This document shows positions 1 to 56,900 of a stretch of DNA of 64,000 nucleotides, in pieces. Position 1 is the stretch's first letter. Each line of letters opens with the position of its first letter. The stretch is from Balanoglossus misakiensis. Its lineage: Eukaryota > Hemichordata. The stretch spans positions 9,362,001-9,426,000 of the forward strand of contig CM082580.2 in NCBI GenBank assembly GCA_040954595.2, given 5' to 3'. The notes under the pieces are model-generated. The model was given only the letters and a program-made list of their open reading frames with translations. It did not search any database and was not told the origin of the DNA. The position numbers were made by a program, and so were the translations under genes.

Positions 1-2361
1 TTTAAAATGATAACGTACGCAATATTATGAAATGTAAACATGAACATCAATATAACTTGACACTTGGACTGAAAATGCAGAATATGGGGTTCATAAAATG
101 TGTGTAAGGAATGTATTATTCAACAAGGAAAGAATAAAAGAACTGCAACATGTTTAAGATTAACACAATGAATAAATTAAGGAGTATCCTTGGGTGGGTA
201 GCGTCTTGCAGCTTGCGCTATTAAATGCCTTTAACTTGAAACCTTGACTTGGAGACAGCCTTCTAGTTGAACCACCACTGTTTACTTAAATCCCATTGTT
301 GCCTGTGATAAACTGGACCTGTACACGTGGATTTGGGGGTGAATGGGTTACTATCGGAGTAAAATTTGGTAAGGATTTTCCCAAGAGAAAGTTGGAAAAT
401 TGCTGCGTGGTATCCAACAGTTTTGAATAAATGGCAAGATGAACACAGGGGGGAAAAAACTACGATTGAGGTAGTTGGCATTTTTGTCTACTCAGTACAT
501 CTACAAAATGAAGTGCAGTAAGGTAATTTTTATGTACAATTCTCAGTTTTAGTATTTTTGAACAGTTGTCACCTGACCTGATTAAAATGATCTTAAAGGT
601 GTTCACAGTCACACTGTATCAGTAACCTTTTTCCAAGTTCAAATCAGGATCTGTCTAATAATGCGCATAGAATTGTGACTCTGTCCCTGTAAAAATGTAA
701 AATCGCTTCCCACTCTTGCAACACGTAGATGCTGACTTTCAAATTCATAACATAATTTACAGGAAGGAAATGTGTGTGTGTGTTATACATGTAACTGGGC
801 ACTGGTTAGTTAGGTAAGGTGAACAAGGGAAAGAGTAGCTATCATTCCATATACTTATTACCAGATGGAGTTAATCCCAATGTTCTGTGGGTGCCGCAAT
901 GTATATATCTGAAATAGGAATATCTAGTTTTTGTGGATGAGAGCTGGATACATGGCATATCCAAGTTTTATACTTGTACATCCACTTGTCATGATTTTTA
1001 CAAAGTCTGTACATCTCTAGCTATAGACAGACATGATGGTTGATCTGTTGTTAAGACGTAAACACATCTGCCATGTCAGTATGGCCAACGAGACGTCAAC
1101 GTGATCAGCAACCAGATGAAAAGACTCTGTTCACTGCAAATATCAGTCTTTTTTTTAAAATGTGAGGTAATATTACGACTTTAGGGCGCTATGCAGCCGA
1201 AGCCTACATTAGTTAAATGATCAAGTCTGCGCCAGGAAGTCAACATAATGCCTATTCTAGTGTCTGCCAAAAACAAGGCAAAAAAACCAAACATTTAGAA
1301 TTTTTTGTACAGATTCAACTTACATATTTTTTGCCTCCAGGAAAAGTGGTGTATAATACTGTTCAAATGGTCCTGCCTACAAAACAACTTACACAAAGAC
1401 CAGACAAGACACGGTTGATCGATCATAAAAATACAAAAAATAGACTAGTTTCACAGTAAATTACAAACTTCTTCAGACCAATATTCACATATGAAAAATA
1501 AAGCATTTCCAATTTTCACCTCCTTAAAAAGACACCAGTTAAGAATGGTAGTTTTCTGTAAATGATTACATATGATCCAAATCCAATGATTTCTTTTCTA
1601 CAAATTTTTAAAACCTAATCGTAAACAGAACCAAATTACGTATCATTGTGATATAAATTATTAAAACAATGCCTTGCAGAGATTTTTGGCTTCAGTATTA
1701 TACAACAAAAACACCCCAAAGCGACATCTTTGATATGTTTTTTTTTCTTTCATTTTTACAGAATTCACAATTCATTTCAAAGACTTGCGGAAATGAGATT
1801 TTTTACATGATGTGCAGAATTTTTGGATTTTCAGGGGTGCTTGACACCCCCTATTTTCAAATTATTACCAACCTTTTCAAGGAATAGCATACCACCAGAA
1901 ATGGTCAGGATTGTACCAAAATGATTATAGCAGGGTGGGCAGGCCTCACAGATGAAGGGGGAAGCACTGATTTTTTCAAGAACAGTCTCTCCCTGAAAAT
2001 ATGACGCACTGTGGTTCACCCCGTACGATTCAAATAAAGTCAAGTAAATGTCCACGTTCACCTAAAACCTGTACAGGTAAATATAACGATTGGATTATAC
2101 GATATTTACAGTCAACCCAATAACGAGAGCACAACTTTCTGTCGTTTTGCGTGACAGAACCATAATTGCGTGACAGAAGAACCATTGCAAAGTTCACACA
2201 AATTCCTCCAAGGGCGGGGCACCCATGCTTGGTATTGGAATTTTGCAACCACTGAATTCAAACTGCGAATCAGGCAAGTTATATGACAGCCAAACGGACA
2301 CCAATAGCTCCTGCTGTTTTTAGGACTGTTCACATGCTTCGGACCGACGACACCATGAATT
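1..2361. other. Sequence downstream of PARD3 stop; no gene seen
   Basis: AT-rich sequence that probably includes the PARD3 3' UTR (minus strand). I found no clear AATAAA on the minus strand near the stop and no exon-like open frame with homology. Short (TG)n at about 770-782. Confidence 0.4.
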
Positions 2362-39042
<36,681 letters not shown>

Positions 39043-42000
39043 GTTGAGAAAAAAAGTTACTCCAGAATGTTACTAAAATTCCATACATTCAGGGCGGAGA
39101 GTATTCCTTGAATATCAAGGTGTGCGTCTTCGGTTTCTCTTCAATGATTCACAGCACAGGAAGTTTGCAAATTGACAGCGTACGCAAGGATCATGACTCC
39201 ACTACCCACTCGCTTTACTCCAAATATGGCTGCCGTACACAACAGCCCGCCCTCATACGCAAGTTCTGAGCACCTCAGGTATGCCAGGGCACAGGTATAT
39301 TATTTGTTCACCTGATAGAAACTGGGTCAAATTTAGACACAAGAGAAGTTTTACCGAACAAATTCGTAGCAATTACCCGGAAGACTTCGGGCTTTACGGG
39401 CCTAGCTTTTGACGTGATAAAATTATGCAATCGAAATTTAAAACCGTTATCAAAATTTACCGTTAGCCTACTTAAAAACTGGGGGGTCATAATCTTTTGG
39501 TTGCCAGGACTCTGATGGTTGATATATTAGCCACATCCATGTGGCACAGGATAAATTATCTCGCCCTTGGAAAATTCCCTTGCCAAACGAAATTCAAATA
39601 CAGGTTCCCACGAAATTAAAATGATATAGGTTAACCGTGACATAAAATCAGTGGTAGCATTCATCTCTATTGTGTCAATAGTGGTCTATTATATTCCATT
39701 GTCGGCTTTGTTGACAAGCTATTGTTTGCACACGCAAGGAATCGTCCCGGGCGAAGAGGGGGACGGACAACGTTTTAACGGTGATTCACACCACGACGTA
39801 ACTGCAGATAATAAAGGTGTCAGACGATCTCCAGAAATTCCCCTCCGCTGTATTCTTTCAATGAATTATCGTCTATGACAATAATAATGCAGGTAGTGGA
39901 CTAAAAGCATGTTACTGGTTCTTGTTTCTTTCTAACTGTACATATAATCTGACTAGAATAAACTCTGGTGCCAACTGAGCTTCGAAACAAGGTGTTTGAT
40001 AACACGTATGCCCTACTAAAGAAGATACTTATTGATAGCAGTATATAAATTTTCTCTCGACTTATTTGAATTTGAAGCAAAATCAACGTTTAAACGCAAT
40101 CTTAATTTTTAATCAGCCACAGCATGTCCCTCCACACACATTTACAGGCCGTGTTGAAAGTTTTCCACGAGTTTATATAGTAGTCTGGAATCCAGACCAA
40201 GTGTGTTTTAGATACACCCACACTTTGGTGTGTGAGTCCACCCGCTTGGCTGGATCCAAATAGTCCGGAGGAGTTCCTTGAAATGCGCCATCTAGAGATC
40301 AACGAATTTTATCTGAAAATTGGCCAAAAGTCTCGTACTCAAATAACGCCCTCTATAGCTTCTCTAAATTAGTCCGATTGCCAGAATGAAAGTTGAAAGA
40401 GTGCCCCATTTCCAGTCATTACACTGGTGTATTTGCATAAAGAGACTATGTTCTTGGAACAACTTTCAGAATAAACCAGGGCATACTCACTGCCTGGCCA
40501 TAAATGCAACTGAAACCAGTTTGCAGTCACACCATATATCATGAAACATCTTTGCTCCACACAGTGGTGTCCACTCAGGCCTTTGCATAACAGTGTAAAT
40601 AAAAAAAAAACACCCGAAACTCAACTATGGTCTTAAATACAAATTACCATTTTAATGAAAGCAAGGAAACACAATTTATTGTAGTATTATTAAATTTACT
40701 GAAGCAGCTGATGCCACAATAATCACTGAATGAAAAAAAAATTGTAAAAATATACACTTCTAGACAATAAATATCATGACCCTGACCTCTCTGACTTTGA
40801 ATTTGACTCGTGACAGCTGAGGTGATTGAACCCTTTGCACCTACTAACATTTTCAGACCAGGCTGCAGTCTTGACATACTGCAAAATCCTGTGCATGTTA
40901 TGCATTATCTAGAAACAGGCAATTGACACAGACGCTTTTCAATAACCCTACCCCTCTAATTTACACGACTGTAGTTTTTTTTCAGTATGAACAAACCTGT
41001 TTCCTGTAATTAGACCGACCTGGCAGAAGCAATGCAGAGAATTCTTATGGTGGTTTGTTTGATATTGAACAATCAATTCAGGTCATACGGAGATCACTTT
41101 GCACCCTGCTTTTGCCACATGCCACTTGTGTGGAAAGAAAAACCACTGCGGGAAAGACTACATTGATGTTTTTGTGCGTCATAAAAACATGATAATTCAG
41201 TGATATAATGTTTTGATATCCCTGAAAAAATCTGCTGTGTAAATGAAGAATTAATTCTAGGCAAGCAGCAGTGAGTTGATAGGTGTGCAGTAGATAATTG
41301 ACAGCTGTTAATTGGCCAATTCAAAGGTGTTGGAGGGTTGACCTGTTCACCCCCAGTTCCCTCTATAGTGATCCAACTTTACCATAGAAAACAATGGATT
41401 CGGACCAAACCATGGTGGCGAAAGGTTAAATGCTTCACAGAGGATGGCTGGGGTTGGTCAAATATTAGACATGGGCTAAAAATATCCCAGAGGGCATGCA
41501 TGATTCATGTTCACGGCCGATTGGACATTCATACAAAATGTTCCAGTAACAGGAGGTATTGAATTTACTCATTTAAAAACTGTCTCAGTTGCCGGTATTA
41601 ATCAAATTGTTCATAAAATCCATAAAAAGCAACAAACAAAAAAAGAAAGATCTTGGGGAATAAATGCTGAACTTTATCTTCTGAAGCAGATCAGAGAATT
41701 TGTGAATTCAGGCAAATCAAGTGACAACCTCCGACAATGGTCAAGTCATAATTCCAAATATGACTGTCTAGCAAGTGTAATAATAGGTATGGTGAATACA
41801 AAGTGTGGCATTTTCTGTCTAACGTAGCTGTCCATAACACTTCTATCCAAGCTAACATCTCCACTCTTTCTACCATAATTCTCCCACTGTGCATCTAAGC
41901 TTTCTCTGGCTTGGCAACGCACGCTCTTTATGATACAAAACTGCCCACAGCGTGACACGTGAACCAGTTGCTGTGGCAACTGCTGTACACAATGAGGTAC

Positions 42001-42044
42001 AAAAAGGGAGAGAGAAAATTCTATGGTCAATTGTTTTGGACTAA
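39043..42044. other. PARD3 upstream region and CUL2 3' flank
   Basis: 3-kb interval between the PARD3 start codon and the CUL2 stop. The PARD3 promoter should lie in the first few hundred bases above 39043. A minus-strand AATAAA near 40676 is a possible distant CUL2 poly(A) signal. A family A MITE sits at 41338-41429, and a degenerate inverted repeat spans about 40177-40265. No gene is seen. Confidence 0.5.
41338..41429. mobile_element. TTAA-flanked ~92-bp MITE (family A), inverted copy
   Basis: In the opposite orientation to the copy at 8822. The right edge is TTAA at 41426-41429 next to an inverted TTAACCTTTCGCCACCATGG end. The left edge is a decayed TTGA followed by CCTGTTCACCCCC. The core CCATAGAAAACAATGG is shared. 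It lies between PARD3 and CUL2. Confidence 0.78.
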
Positions 42045-49362
<7,318 letters not shown>

Positions 49363-51226
49363 ATGCCGTCGGTAGGTATCGCCCGATTTCTCGAGATTCG
49401 TCTACTGTTGAGGAACTTACTTGTCAAAGTGTTCGCGTTTAGTTGCATTTCCACGCAGAATCGGAGAACACGATGAGTGTACTGTACGATGGGATTAATT
49501 TACACGCGCTTGCTCCGCAGGCATTGCAATGTTTCTTGATTGGTATCCAGGAGGCATTGGTCAAATCACGGTCACGGAGTGACCGTGATCAAATGCAGCC
49601 TATTTTGTATGCAATTGTTTCTGTTCGTGCTAAAATCTCTACGTTTTCTTTGTATGCTGATAACTTGAGCAGCTCTCAATCCTACCATGGAGCCTGGAGG
49701 TATAAAGGGTGTGTCACATACTAGCCCGGAGACCAGGATCGACGCCCTGGTTTCCGGGCTAGTCACATACGTGCAAAAGAACACACAGAGACATTACATT
49801 ACATGCAGTTCAAAGCCTAACTTCATCATGAACATTTTAATTAATGTGGACAGATGTTAAGTAAAGAGAGATTGTTGCAGATCAATGCTAATTTGATAAA
49901 GCATTTCATCTGTATGAAAATCAGCTTGAATTTTATGGCTGGCTGATTCACCTTTGAGCCCCCTAAATCTGGCAGTGGTCACTGGTCTTGTGAACCCTCA
50001 TTGACCGGAGGGTCTGGGTCAACTTTTCCACTGGCCATTGTTAGTTGTCATTGCGTGCAAATATTAATACAGACATTACGTGTGTATCATCAAATGAACC
50101 ACCCTATAGTGTGCGTCCACCTTTGTCACAGCTTGGTTTGAGCTTTACTCTGTACTTTGGTAAAGATGGGCAGAGATTAATACAGAAGAGATTAGAGATA
50201 TGTAACTCTATAATATGTAAATGAACTCAACTGTGTTGTTTGAGTATCATCAATATTCCACAGTAACTGAGTTGGCAGATAAAATTTTGATACAATTACA
50301 TGTGTATGTACAATACTTGAAAATTTAATGGAAGGAGAATTCTGAGTTTGTATGTTTGTGAGGGTTAATTGTTGTTACCAATGAGAACTGTGTGATACCA
50401 TAGAATTAAATAATTAGGATAATTAGTTCTCATTAGGGGGTTGCAAGCCAATTATTCCTTCTGCCAGAGTAGAAAATGAGCAGAAAAAAACTACAGAAAC
50501 CTGTAAATAATGTATGATATGAAAGATGGTGTGTGGTCTGTTGATAAACACAATTACATAATACCATGATCACTAATGAAAGTTTCATTCACCTTGTTCT
50601 GTCCAGGATGCATTCAACAAAGCTGCAGAAGAGGTGAAGGTTTTGAAAACTAAACCGACTGATGACGAGATGTTAAGTATTTATGCTCTGTTCAAGCAAG
50701 CTACTGTTGGTGATTGCAATACAGGTATGGATAGTATCTAAAGTGTTCATTGTGTGTCTCCCTGAATTTAACCCTTTGCACCCTGAATGTCTAAAGCATT
50801 GCGAATCTCAGAATCACAGTGTTTCATGTAGGTTACCATAGAAATAGTGGTCCTTTTTTTGGGGGGGGGGGGCAGATTTATTTAGAATGGATTGATTTGT
50901 CTTTTTTCTCTCTCTGTCAGCACGTCCTGGAATGCTTGATTTTAAAGGAAAAGCAAAATGGGATGCTTGGGATGCCAAGAAAGGTGAGTGGTAGAACAAC
51001 AATCTGCAGTGAAACTGTGAATCAGAAAATGACGCTGAATGTTGAGGTGTACATGCGTTTGTTGCGATAGAGATTTCATTTCCTAAAGGAATAATTTTGA
51101 CTTGCTGGACTGCTCTTGTGCAATCAATCTGGTGGTTCCTTCATTGCAGGATTGGCCCAAGCTGAAGCGGAAACACAGTACATCAAGAAAGTGGAAGAAC
51201 TCAAGGGGAAATATGGAATGGCATAA
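49363..51226 (+). CDS. DBI: Acyl-CoA-binding protein (diazepam-binding inhibitor type), 88 residues, 4 exons
   Basis: Small cytosolic carrier that binds medium- and long-chain acyl-CoA esters and supplies them to lipid metabolism. Exons: 49363-49371 (three codons, MPS), 50607-50724, 50921-50983 and 51150-51226. All introns are GT-AG, with phases 0, 1 and 1. The protein is 88 residues against 87 in human DBI. Conserved ligand contacts of the four-helix fold are present: Tyr29, Lys33, Lys55 and Tyr74, within [20 protein letters not shown] and [13 protein letters not shown]. The very short first exon matches the usual ACBP gene structure. A longer N-terminal isoform starting upstream is possible but not seen. 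Intron 1 holds a foldback element, and intron 2 a MITE fragment. Confidence 0.96.
49372..50606. other. ACBP intron 1
   Basis: 1.2-kb intron, AT-rich downstream, containing the foldback element at 49723-49762. A 93-codon open frame beginning at 49443 has no homology and is not in frame with a splice junction I can support. Confidence 0.7.
49723..49762. mobile_element. Foldback palindromic element (family F), 40 bp, 9-bp target duplication
   Basis: Two 16-bp arms (49723-49738 and 49747-49762) pair at 15 of 16 positions around an 8-nt loop. It begins TAGCCCGG and ends CCGGGCTA. It is flanked by perfect 9-bp direct repeats GTCACATAC (49714-49722 and 49763-49771). Architecture and ends match the copy at 22741-22797, and both target repeats end in ATAC. 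Confidence 0.8.
50768..50850. mobile_element. TTAA-ended MITE fragment (family A)
   Basis: The left end TTAACCCTTTGCACCCTGAA matches the family A terminus. The CCATAGAAA core is partly retained. The right end is lost next to a poly-G run at about 50861-50872. It lies in ACBP intron 2. Confidence 0.5.
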
Positions 51227-53986
51227 TGAAAGGGGTCCAACATGAAATCCCACTTAGTTTATTGACAACAAATTAGGAACAGGCCATGCTTATTAAATTA
51301 AAATTGATAATTTTTATGTAAATTTCTGTGTCTTATGTTTGTTTTCAAACAGCAAGTGTATGTTTTTTTATCTGTTTTATGTCAGACAGCTGATAGAACA
51401 AAAAGTACTTGAGCTTTCTTAGCTCATTTGGTACTCACCCCATTGGCCCATTCTGGTCATGTGGGTGTCACATGAGAAGAATGGGCCAATGAGTTTCTGT
51501 GTAGTGAAGGACAGATTTTTAGAGATGACCATAGATTATATTTTGTAAGCTGCCCTATGGTGCTCAATATGAGTGAAGCAATTTCTGAAATATTTGCTGA
51601 ACAATATCCGAAATCATGACAGGTTTAGGTTTGAAAATGAATGTCCAGTTGAAGCCTGTTTTTTTACCTTATGGCTCAGTCAGACTTGATTCTGTGTTTA
51701 AATTTGACAAGCATTAGTGTATGTGCAATGTATGTGTAATGCAGTTTCAGTCGTACAGATTAGTGTCTGTACTCGCTGTAAATGAACTTGGATAGTGCAA
51801 ATGTGTGTATTGATCAATAAATCTTTGCAAACAAATGACACAGACACTTGTGTGGTTCTTACTGTTTGTTATTATTAGCGTGTAATAATCAAATTTGTAG
51901 AGCGAGCAGAATATCCATTGCGCAGTATGATCAGTGTTGGAAACAACATACATAGAAAACAAATGTACAAAAATCTGTTGATCGGGTTCTGAGTAAGCAA
52001 ACTAATGTTCTTGTAAATTATACATTACTTCACCAGAATGTAGTACCTGTACACTGAAATGGTCGAAACCTTTTGATGCAAAATAATAAATAAAAAAAAA
52101 AAGCGTTCGGACAAGGCGAAAATGTCCACTGTCCCTTCATTTATAAATTCTTCAAAAAGTAACGTCAGGGAAATTACATTACTGACCGCACAAATTAATC
52201 AATCAAACCAATAAATACAAGCGAAACTTGATTTGCTGTACATCGCCCTCTTGTGGCAAGAATAGACAGAAAGCGAGTCTTGCATGATGGCGAATGTGAA
52301 CTATTGTTAGATTTGAAGACAAATAAAAGAAACTACAGCAAGAAATACAAATTAAAAATTTGACTTATTTACAAAAATTAGATTTTAAAGAAAATTAAAA
52401 TATTGCTTTGTTGATTGCAAAATTTCCAAATAGGCATACTGCTTTGTGTGAAGTAATGTAGTAGACTTTTGGTCAAATTTATTTGTGGCAATGATCAGCA
52501 CACAACTAAATCAGAGCCCTGTCTCAAAAATATACAGAGAGGAATTTAAGTTTTACTTTTCAACATTATGTTAAACAATCGCCCAAAAATCTACAGCATA
52601 ACTGTATATACTACTGGTACATTTATATATTTATACATCTATATATTTCTTAACTGTATTTTCCCCACTTATCACAAAGAAATCAAATAACACATCAGCA
52701 AAATCTAGTGCATGATCACACATCATCAGGTGATCTGTGGCAGTGCTTTGGTTTGCAAAGTCACATACAGCATATTATCATTGTTTTTTTATCAATCAAT
52801 CAAGGAGAACAAATTATAGACAGATTTCATTTGCCAGTTTTGTTAAATACTAAATAAATAATCTTATAAGCTCTAATACTGCACATGGATTGGTTTAGAG
52901 AATCAGTCTGAGGAAACAAAGGCTTTGGGTGACTAGAGTGCGATTTTCTTTCCACACAAGAATGGCAGTTTTGTAAGGATACCTGTATGTGAAGATACAA
53001 GGCAACTGTAGCCATGCCATGTGACTACAATGCTTTTCTACACAAGAAAATATCACTGTATAATCATTGTACTGGCTTGAGAAAAAATAAGCTTCATCAT
53101 AAAGCTCCAAAGGATTGTCTTTTCCAATGATTAGAAAATGCCTACTCGATATGTACCTGTACCATACGCAAGCAGCCATCACTGTTGAAAGGGGTGGTCA
53201 TATTCTGACCTTTGACCTGTTATTTCCTTTTACTTCATGCCCTCTAAGTCCAAATTCATCATAAATATATAGTTTCAATCAAAGTAAGCTAACAAAAAGA
53301 ATAAAGCCCGTGAAGTTAATTCTAAGTGTTAAACCGGTTAATGTTATGCCAGATAACACTGATATCATTGCCAATTCATGCAAATTCTGAATATGCCCTA
53401 ATTTTTTTTTTCTCGCATGCAAAGGCACTGTTGCTAGCCATAGAGCAAGATTTCTACAAGACTTTGCCTACATTTAGGCTATTCAAAATTTCAGTTGAAT
53501 TCATTACCATCAGTAGTATGTACACTCGTTACCATCGTACAAGTTACAGTATCAAAAAAGGAACAGTAAAATCTGACATGAAAGTTGGTAGTGACGCGAC
53601 GTGGTGTAGTCGGTCTGGCACCTTCTATCTTCATGTTTGCAAGTTCCTTTCATGATCCATTCAAACCCACCTTGCACAAGCCGTGGGATGGGGGTACATG
53701 GCAGAATTTCTGTCATAGCTTTCTCAGTGACCTGCAGCATTCTTGGTTACAATTTCTCATCATCATAGAACTGTTCCCGAGTATAAGCAACAACAAGATA
53801 TCCTTCAGTCGAGTCGCACACACCGTTATCCGTCGTGACATCACATCCCAGCACGGAACCTGTCATCCATTCAAAGGCTGGCCACTCGCGGCCCTGGACG
53901 CTTCAAGCAGACTCTCAACCCTGTAAGAGGTACTGCAAGGTTTACCACCACACACGTTCACTGTGCGTGCGTACTTCTCATAATTC
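51227..53986. other. Convergent 3' interval between ACBP and SCAP
   Basis: 2.8 kb holding the 3' UTRs of the plus-strand ACBP and minus-strand SCAP genes. A minus-strand AATAAA near 52480 could serve SCAP. No additional exon was recognised. Confidence 0.5.
51816..51821 (+). terminator. DBI: ACBP poly(A) signal candidate
   Basis: AATAAA about 590 nt after the ACBP stop codon, followed by T/G-rich sequence. It is the first plus-strand AATAAA seen after the stop. Assigned by position and motif only. Confidence 0.6.
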
Positions 53987-56900
53987 TCAGTCCTCCCTGG
54001 CCCGCTGCATGACGATCGGAAAATGCACCACTCGGAGTTCCGTTCCGAAGTCGCACAGCACTGAAGAGTAGTCGATGGCCGTCACTTGCTGCACCGACTG
54101 ATCCCGGCTTCCCAGTTTCACCTTCCGCAGCTTGACGCCGTTGATGGCGTCCCACAGAATCAAACATCCCTAGACAGAACAGCAAAGTTGCATTTAGTTT
54201 CTTTACACATATTTCCACACATACATGTCACACACACCCACACCAATAACACACAGCGACACATTTCAACCTTTCCCCCAAAAGTCAGTGATATTTGAAA
54301 TACAGCCACGTCTATGTAAAATAGGAATACACTCTTCTATTATGTTTACTTACCTGTCCACCTGATATCAACAGATCATGAGACAGCATTGTTATACTAC
54401 CGCTGAAACCAGTCTCCTGAAATCAATATGAACACCAAAATCACATCAACCTGCCACCTATCACAAATCTTTTCTTCAAACAGTTAAGATCCTTGTTTCA
54501 CACTCTGTATACTGCATGTGAAATACATTTGTTTTTGGCATCAAGAAAATATTCATTGCATCCATTGGATGATGTTGGGGTAGGGTGGATCTAAAACAGT
54601 GAGGGCTACCTACCTCATGTATAACATTGAGTAGCGAGCCGTGACGTCTGTCCCACACGCACAGCCTGTCGTCGAGACCAATACTGATAACATAGGCGGC
54701 TGTACAGGCTAGGGAGTTCACAGCGCCACTGTGTCCATGCAAGCTGTGTTCACACGCGCCTGTCAGTAAATCCCAGAGCCGGACCGTTCCGTCACCTCCT
54801 CCGCTGAGAGCAGCCAGGTGGACAGACTGAGGAAGAAAGGGAAACACCAGTGTGGTTGTTAGAACTATATTGGAATACTTCCTATATCATTGCATAATCC
54901 CCAGCACTCAACAGTGGTAACCCACACTGTATACTGAACAATATATGCATTTGTACTTTCTAAAGTAATGCCCGACAAAGCTTTATTTTTTTGTGACATG
55001 ACAGTGAAAACTTGACAAACCTGATCTAACTGTAAAGCCGTCACACTACTGGTATGCCCATGTAATGTATACAGGCACAGCGCATCTTCTAAACGAAATA
55101 CCTACAGAAATAGAAGGTTTTTTTTTAATATTAAGCAACAAAAGAAATTTACAATCAACACAATTTAACACACACATCATCTACATGATGTGAATGCATA
55201 CAACCAAGCCCTCACCTTCAGTGTGTGATCTTGACTCGCCGTGACAACCCGACCACCGCCAGCTTTCAGATCATTGATGGGCTGTTGGTGGGCCTTGACA
55301 CACCGTAATAAATGACACTGCAAGATGCCAGAGTAGTGACCCTCGCTGAAGGACACGTGCCGTGAATAGGCTGAAGAAAAAGAAAGCTTGGTATGTATAT
55401 GTATGTATGTACAGGATTGGTTAATGCAAAATGTGTTGTGTGTGTCTCGTTTTGTGTTCTTGTGATGAAATACCTTGGAAATATTATCTTTTGCACAGTA
55501 ATTTTCACTATAGTCTCTACCCCAAACTGTGGCATGTTGGACCTACCTGTTTGATATTGGAACGATCCATGTGGCGATGTGGGGCTGTACATACCATTGC
55601 CAGTGATATCAATAAAATCCACATAGCCATTGAGTCTGGCAGCTACAATTCTGTAAAATACAAAAAAAAGATCACACACATACATGTATCAAGCTAGTTC
55701 ACTAAAACATTTTAGTAGCAGTAGATGGTTCAAAGTTGTGACTTTACCAGCACAATTCATAAATACACATGAATATTGAAGACTATCCTCTCACCTGTTT
55801 GAAGTAACCACAAGTGCTGTTACTCCAGCTGTACTTTCACTGTGATAAATATTTAATAAAAGGCCATTCAAGGCATCCCAGATCTGATGAGAAAAAACGG
55901 ATATATTTTAATGCCATGGAATAGTGTGGGCGGTGTCATGCTTATAGTTTTGGAAGTTTACGACGGAAAACTGTCACAGTATTTCTCAACTGGGCTTTCC
56001 TTACCTCTACTCTTCCGTTGCCACACCCGGCAACCACCAGATTGTCATGGCAACCAAGGCACCAAACCGGCGAGGCCAGCACGCTGGGCATGTCACCGCA
56101 GTGACCGAAAGAATCCTCGTAACTCATCTGATGAGGAGTGAACAACTCTTCTTCCGGAGGCGACTCTCCCAGTCCCAGACTCTCGGTGGACATGGCATTG
56201 CCCAGACTCCTCTGCGATTCCGTACCCGGTGTCTGGATTCCGCTGGTTGTCCGGGAAGTCCTTCCCAGCGACTGCATCGTAAAGTACGAATCAACGCTCT
56301 TGGAATGTTTCCTGAATTCCTCCGAGGCACTGCTGTCTCTGTCCCCGCCAGCGTCAAACGTCTCCCTGTGATCTTTGTAAAAACCAGAAAACTTGCTGTC
56401 GAAGTCGTACCCACAGTGACGCAAATCGTCGCTGCCCGTGGTTCTGTGTGTTTTCATCATCTTGTTCCTCCTCTCCTCCGCACTGGCATCACCAAACCCA
56501 GTGTCTATTGCACCGCGAAGACACGGCTGGTCCTCGAACAGCTTGCGCTGATTCCCGGCCACAGCACACAACTTGGACGGATCAGACAGGGACCGCGGCT
56601 TGTGTTCCATGTCATGGATCCCACTGCTGCTGCTGCTCGTACTGGGACTCCTCACCAAGCTGGCATAGGGTATGCCTCTTGGAGAAGCCAGCCGGTCGCT
56701 GTGCCCGTTTCTGTGATACGGCTTTCGGTACCGCACTACACTGGCACCCCTGAATTAAAATAAAAGAAATCATCATATGAATTGTTCTGACCACAGCCTG
56801 CCACTGAGATTATGCTGAACTTCTAACAACACATGAACTGCAATTTCCCCCATTAATGAAATAATGCCCACTGACACCAATGCATAATTGCGTCCAGGGG

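Noticed and set aside
56047-56763. 238-codon plus-strand open frame
   Set aside because: Antisense shadow of the large SCAP exon 56005-56749, whose minus-strand frame joins correctly to its neighbours.
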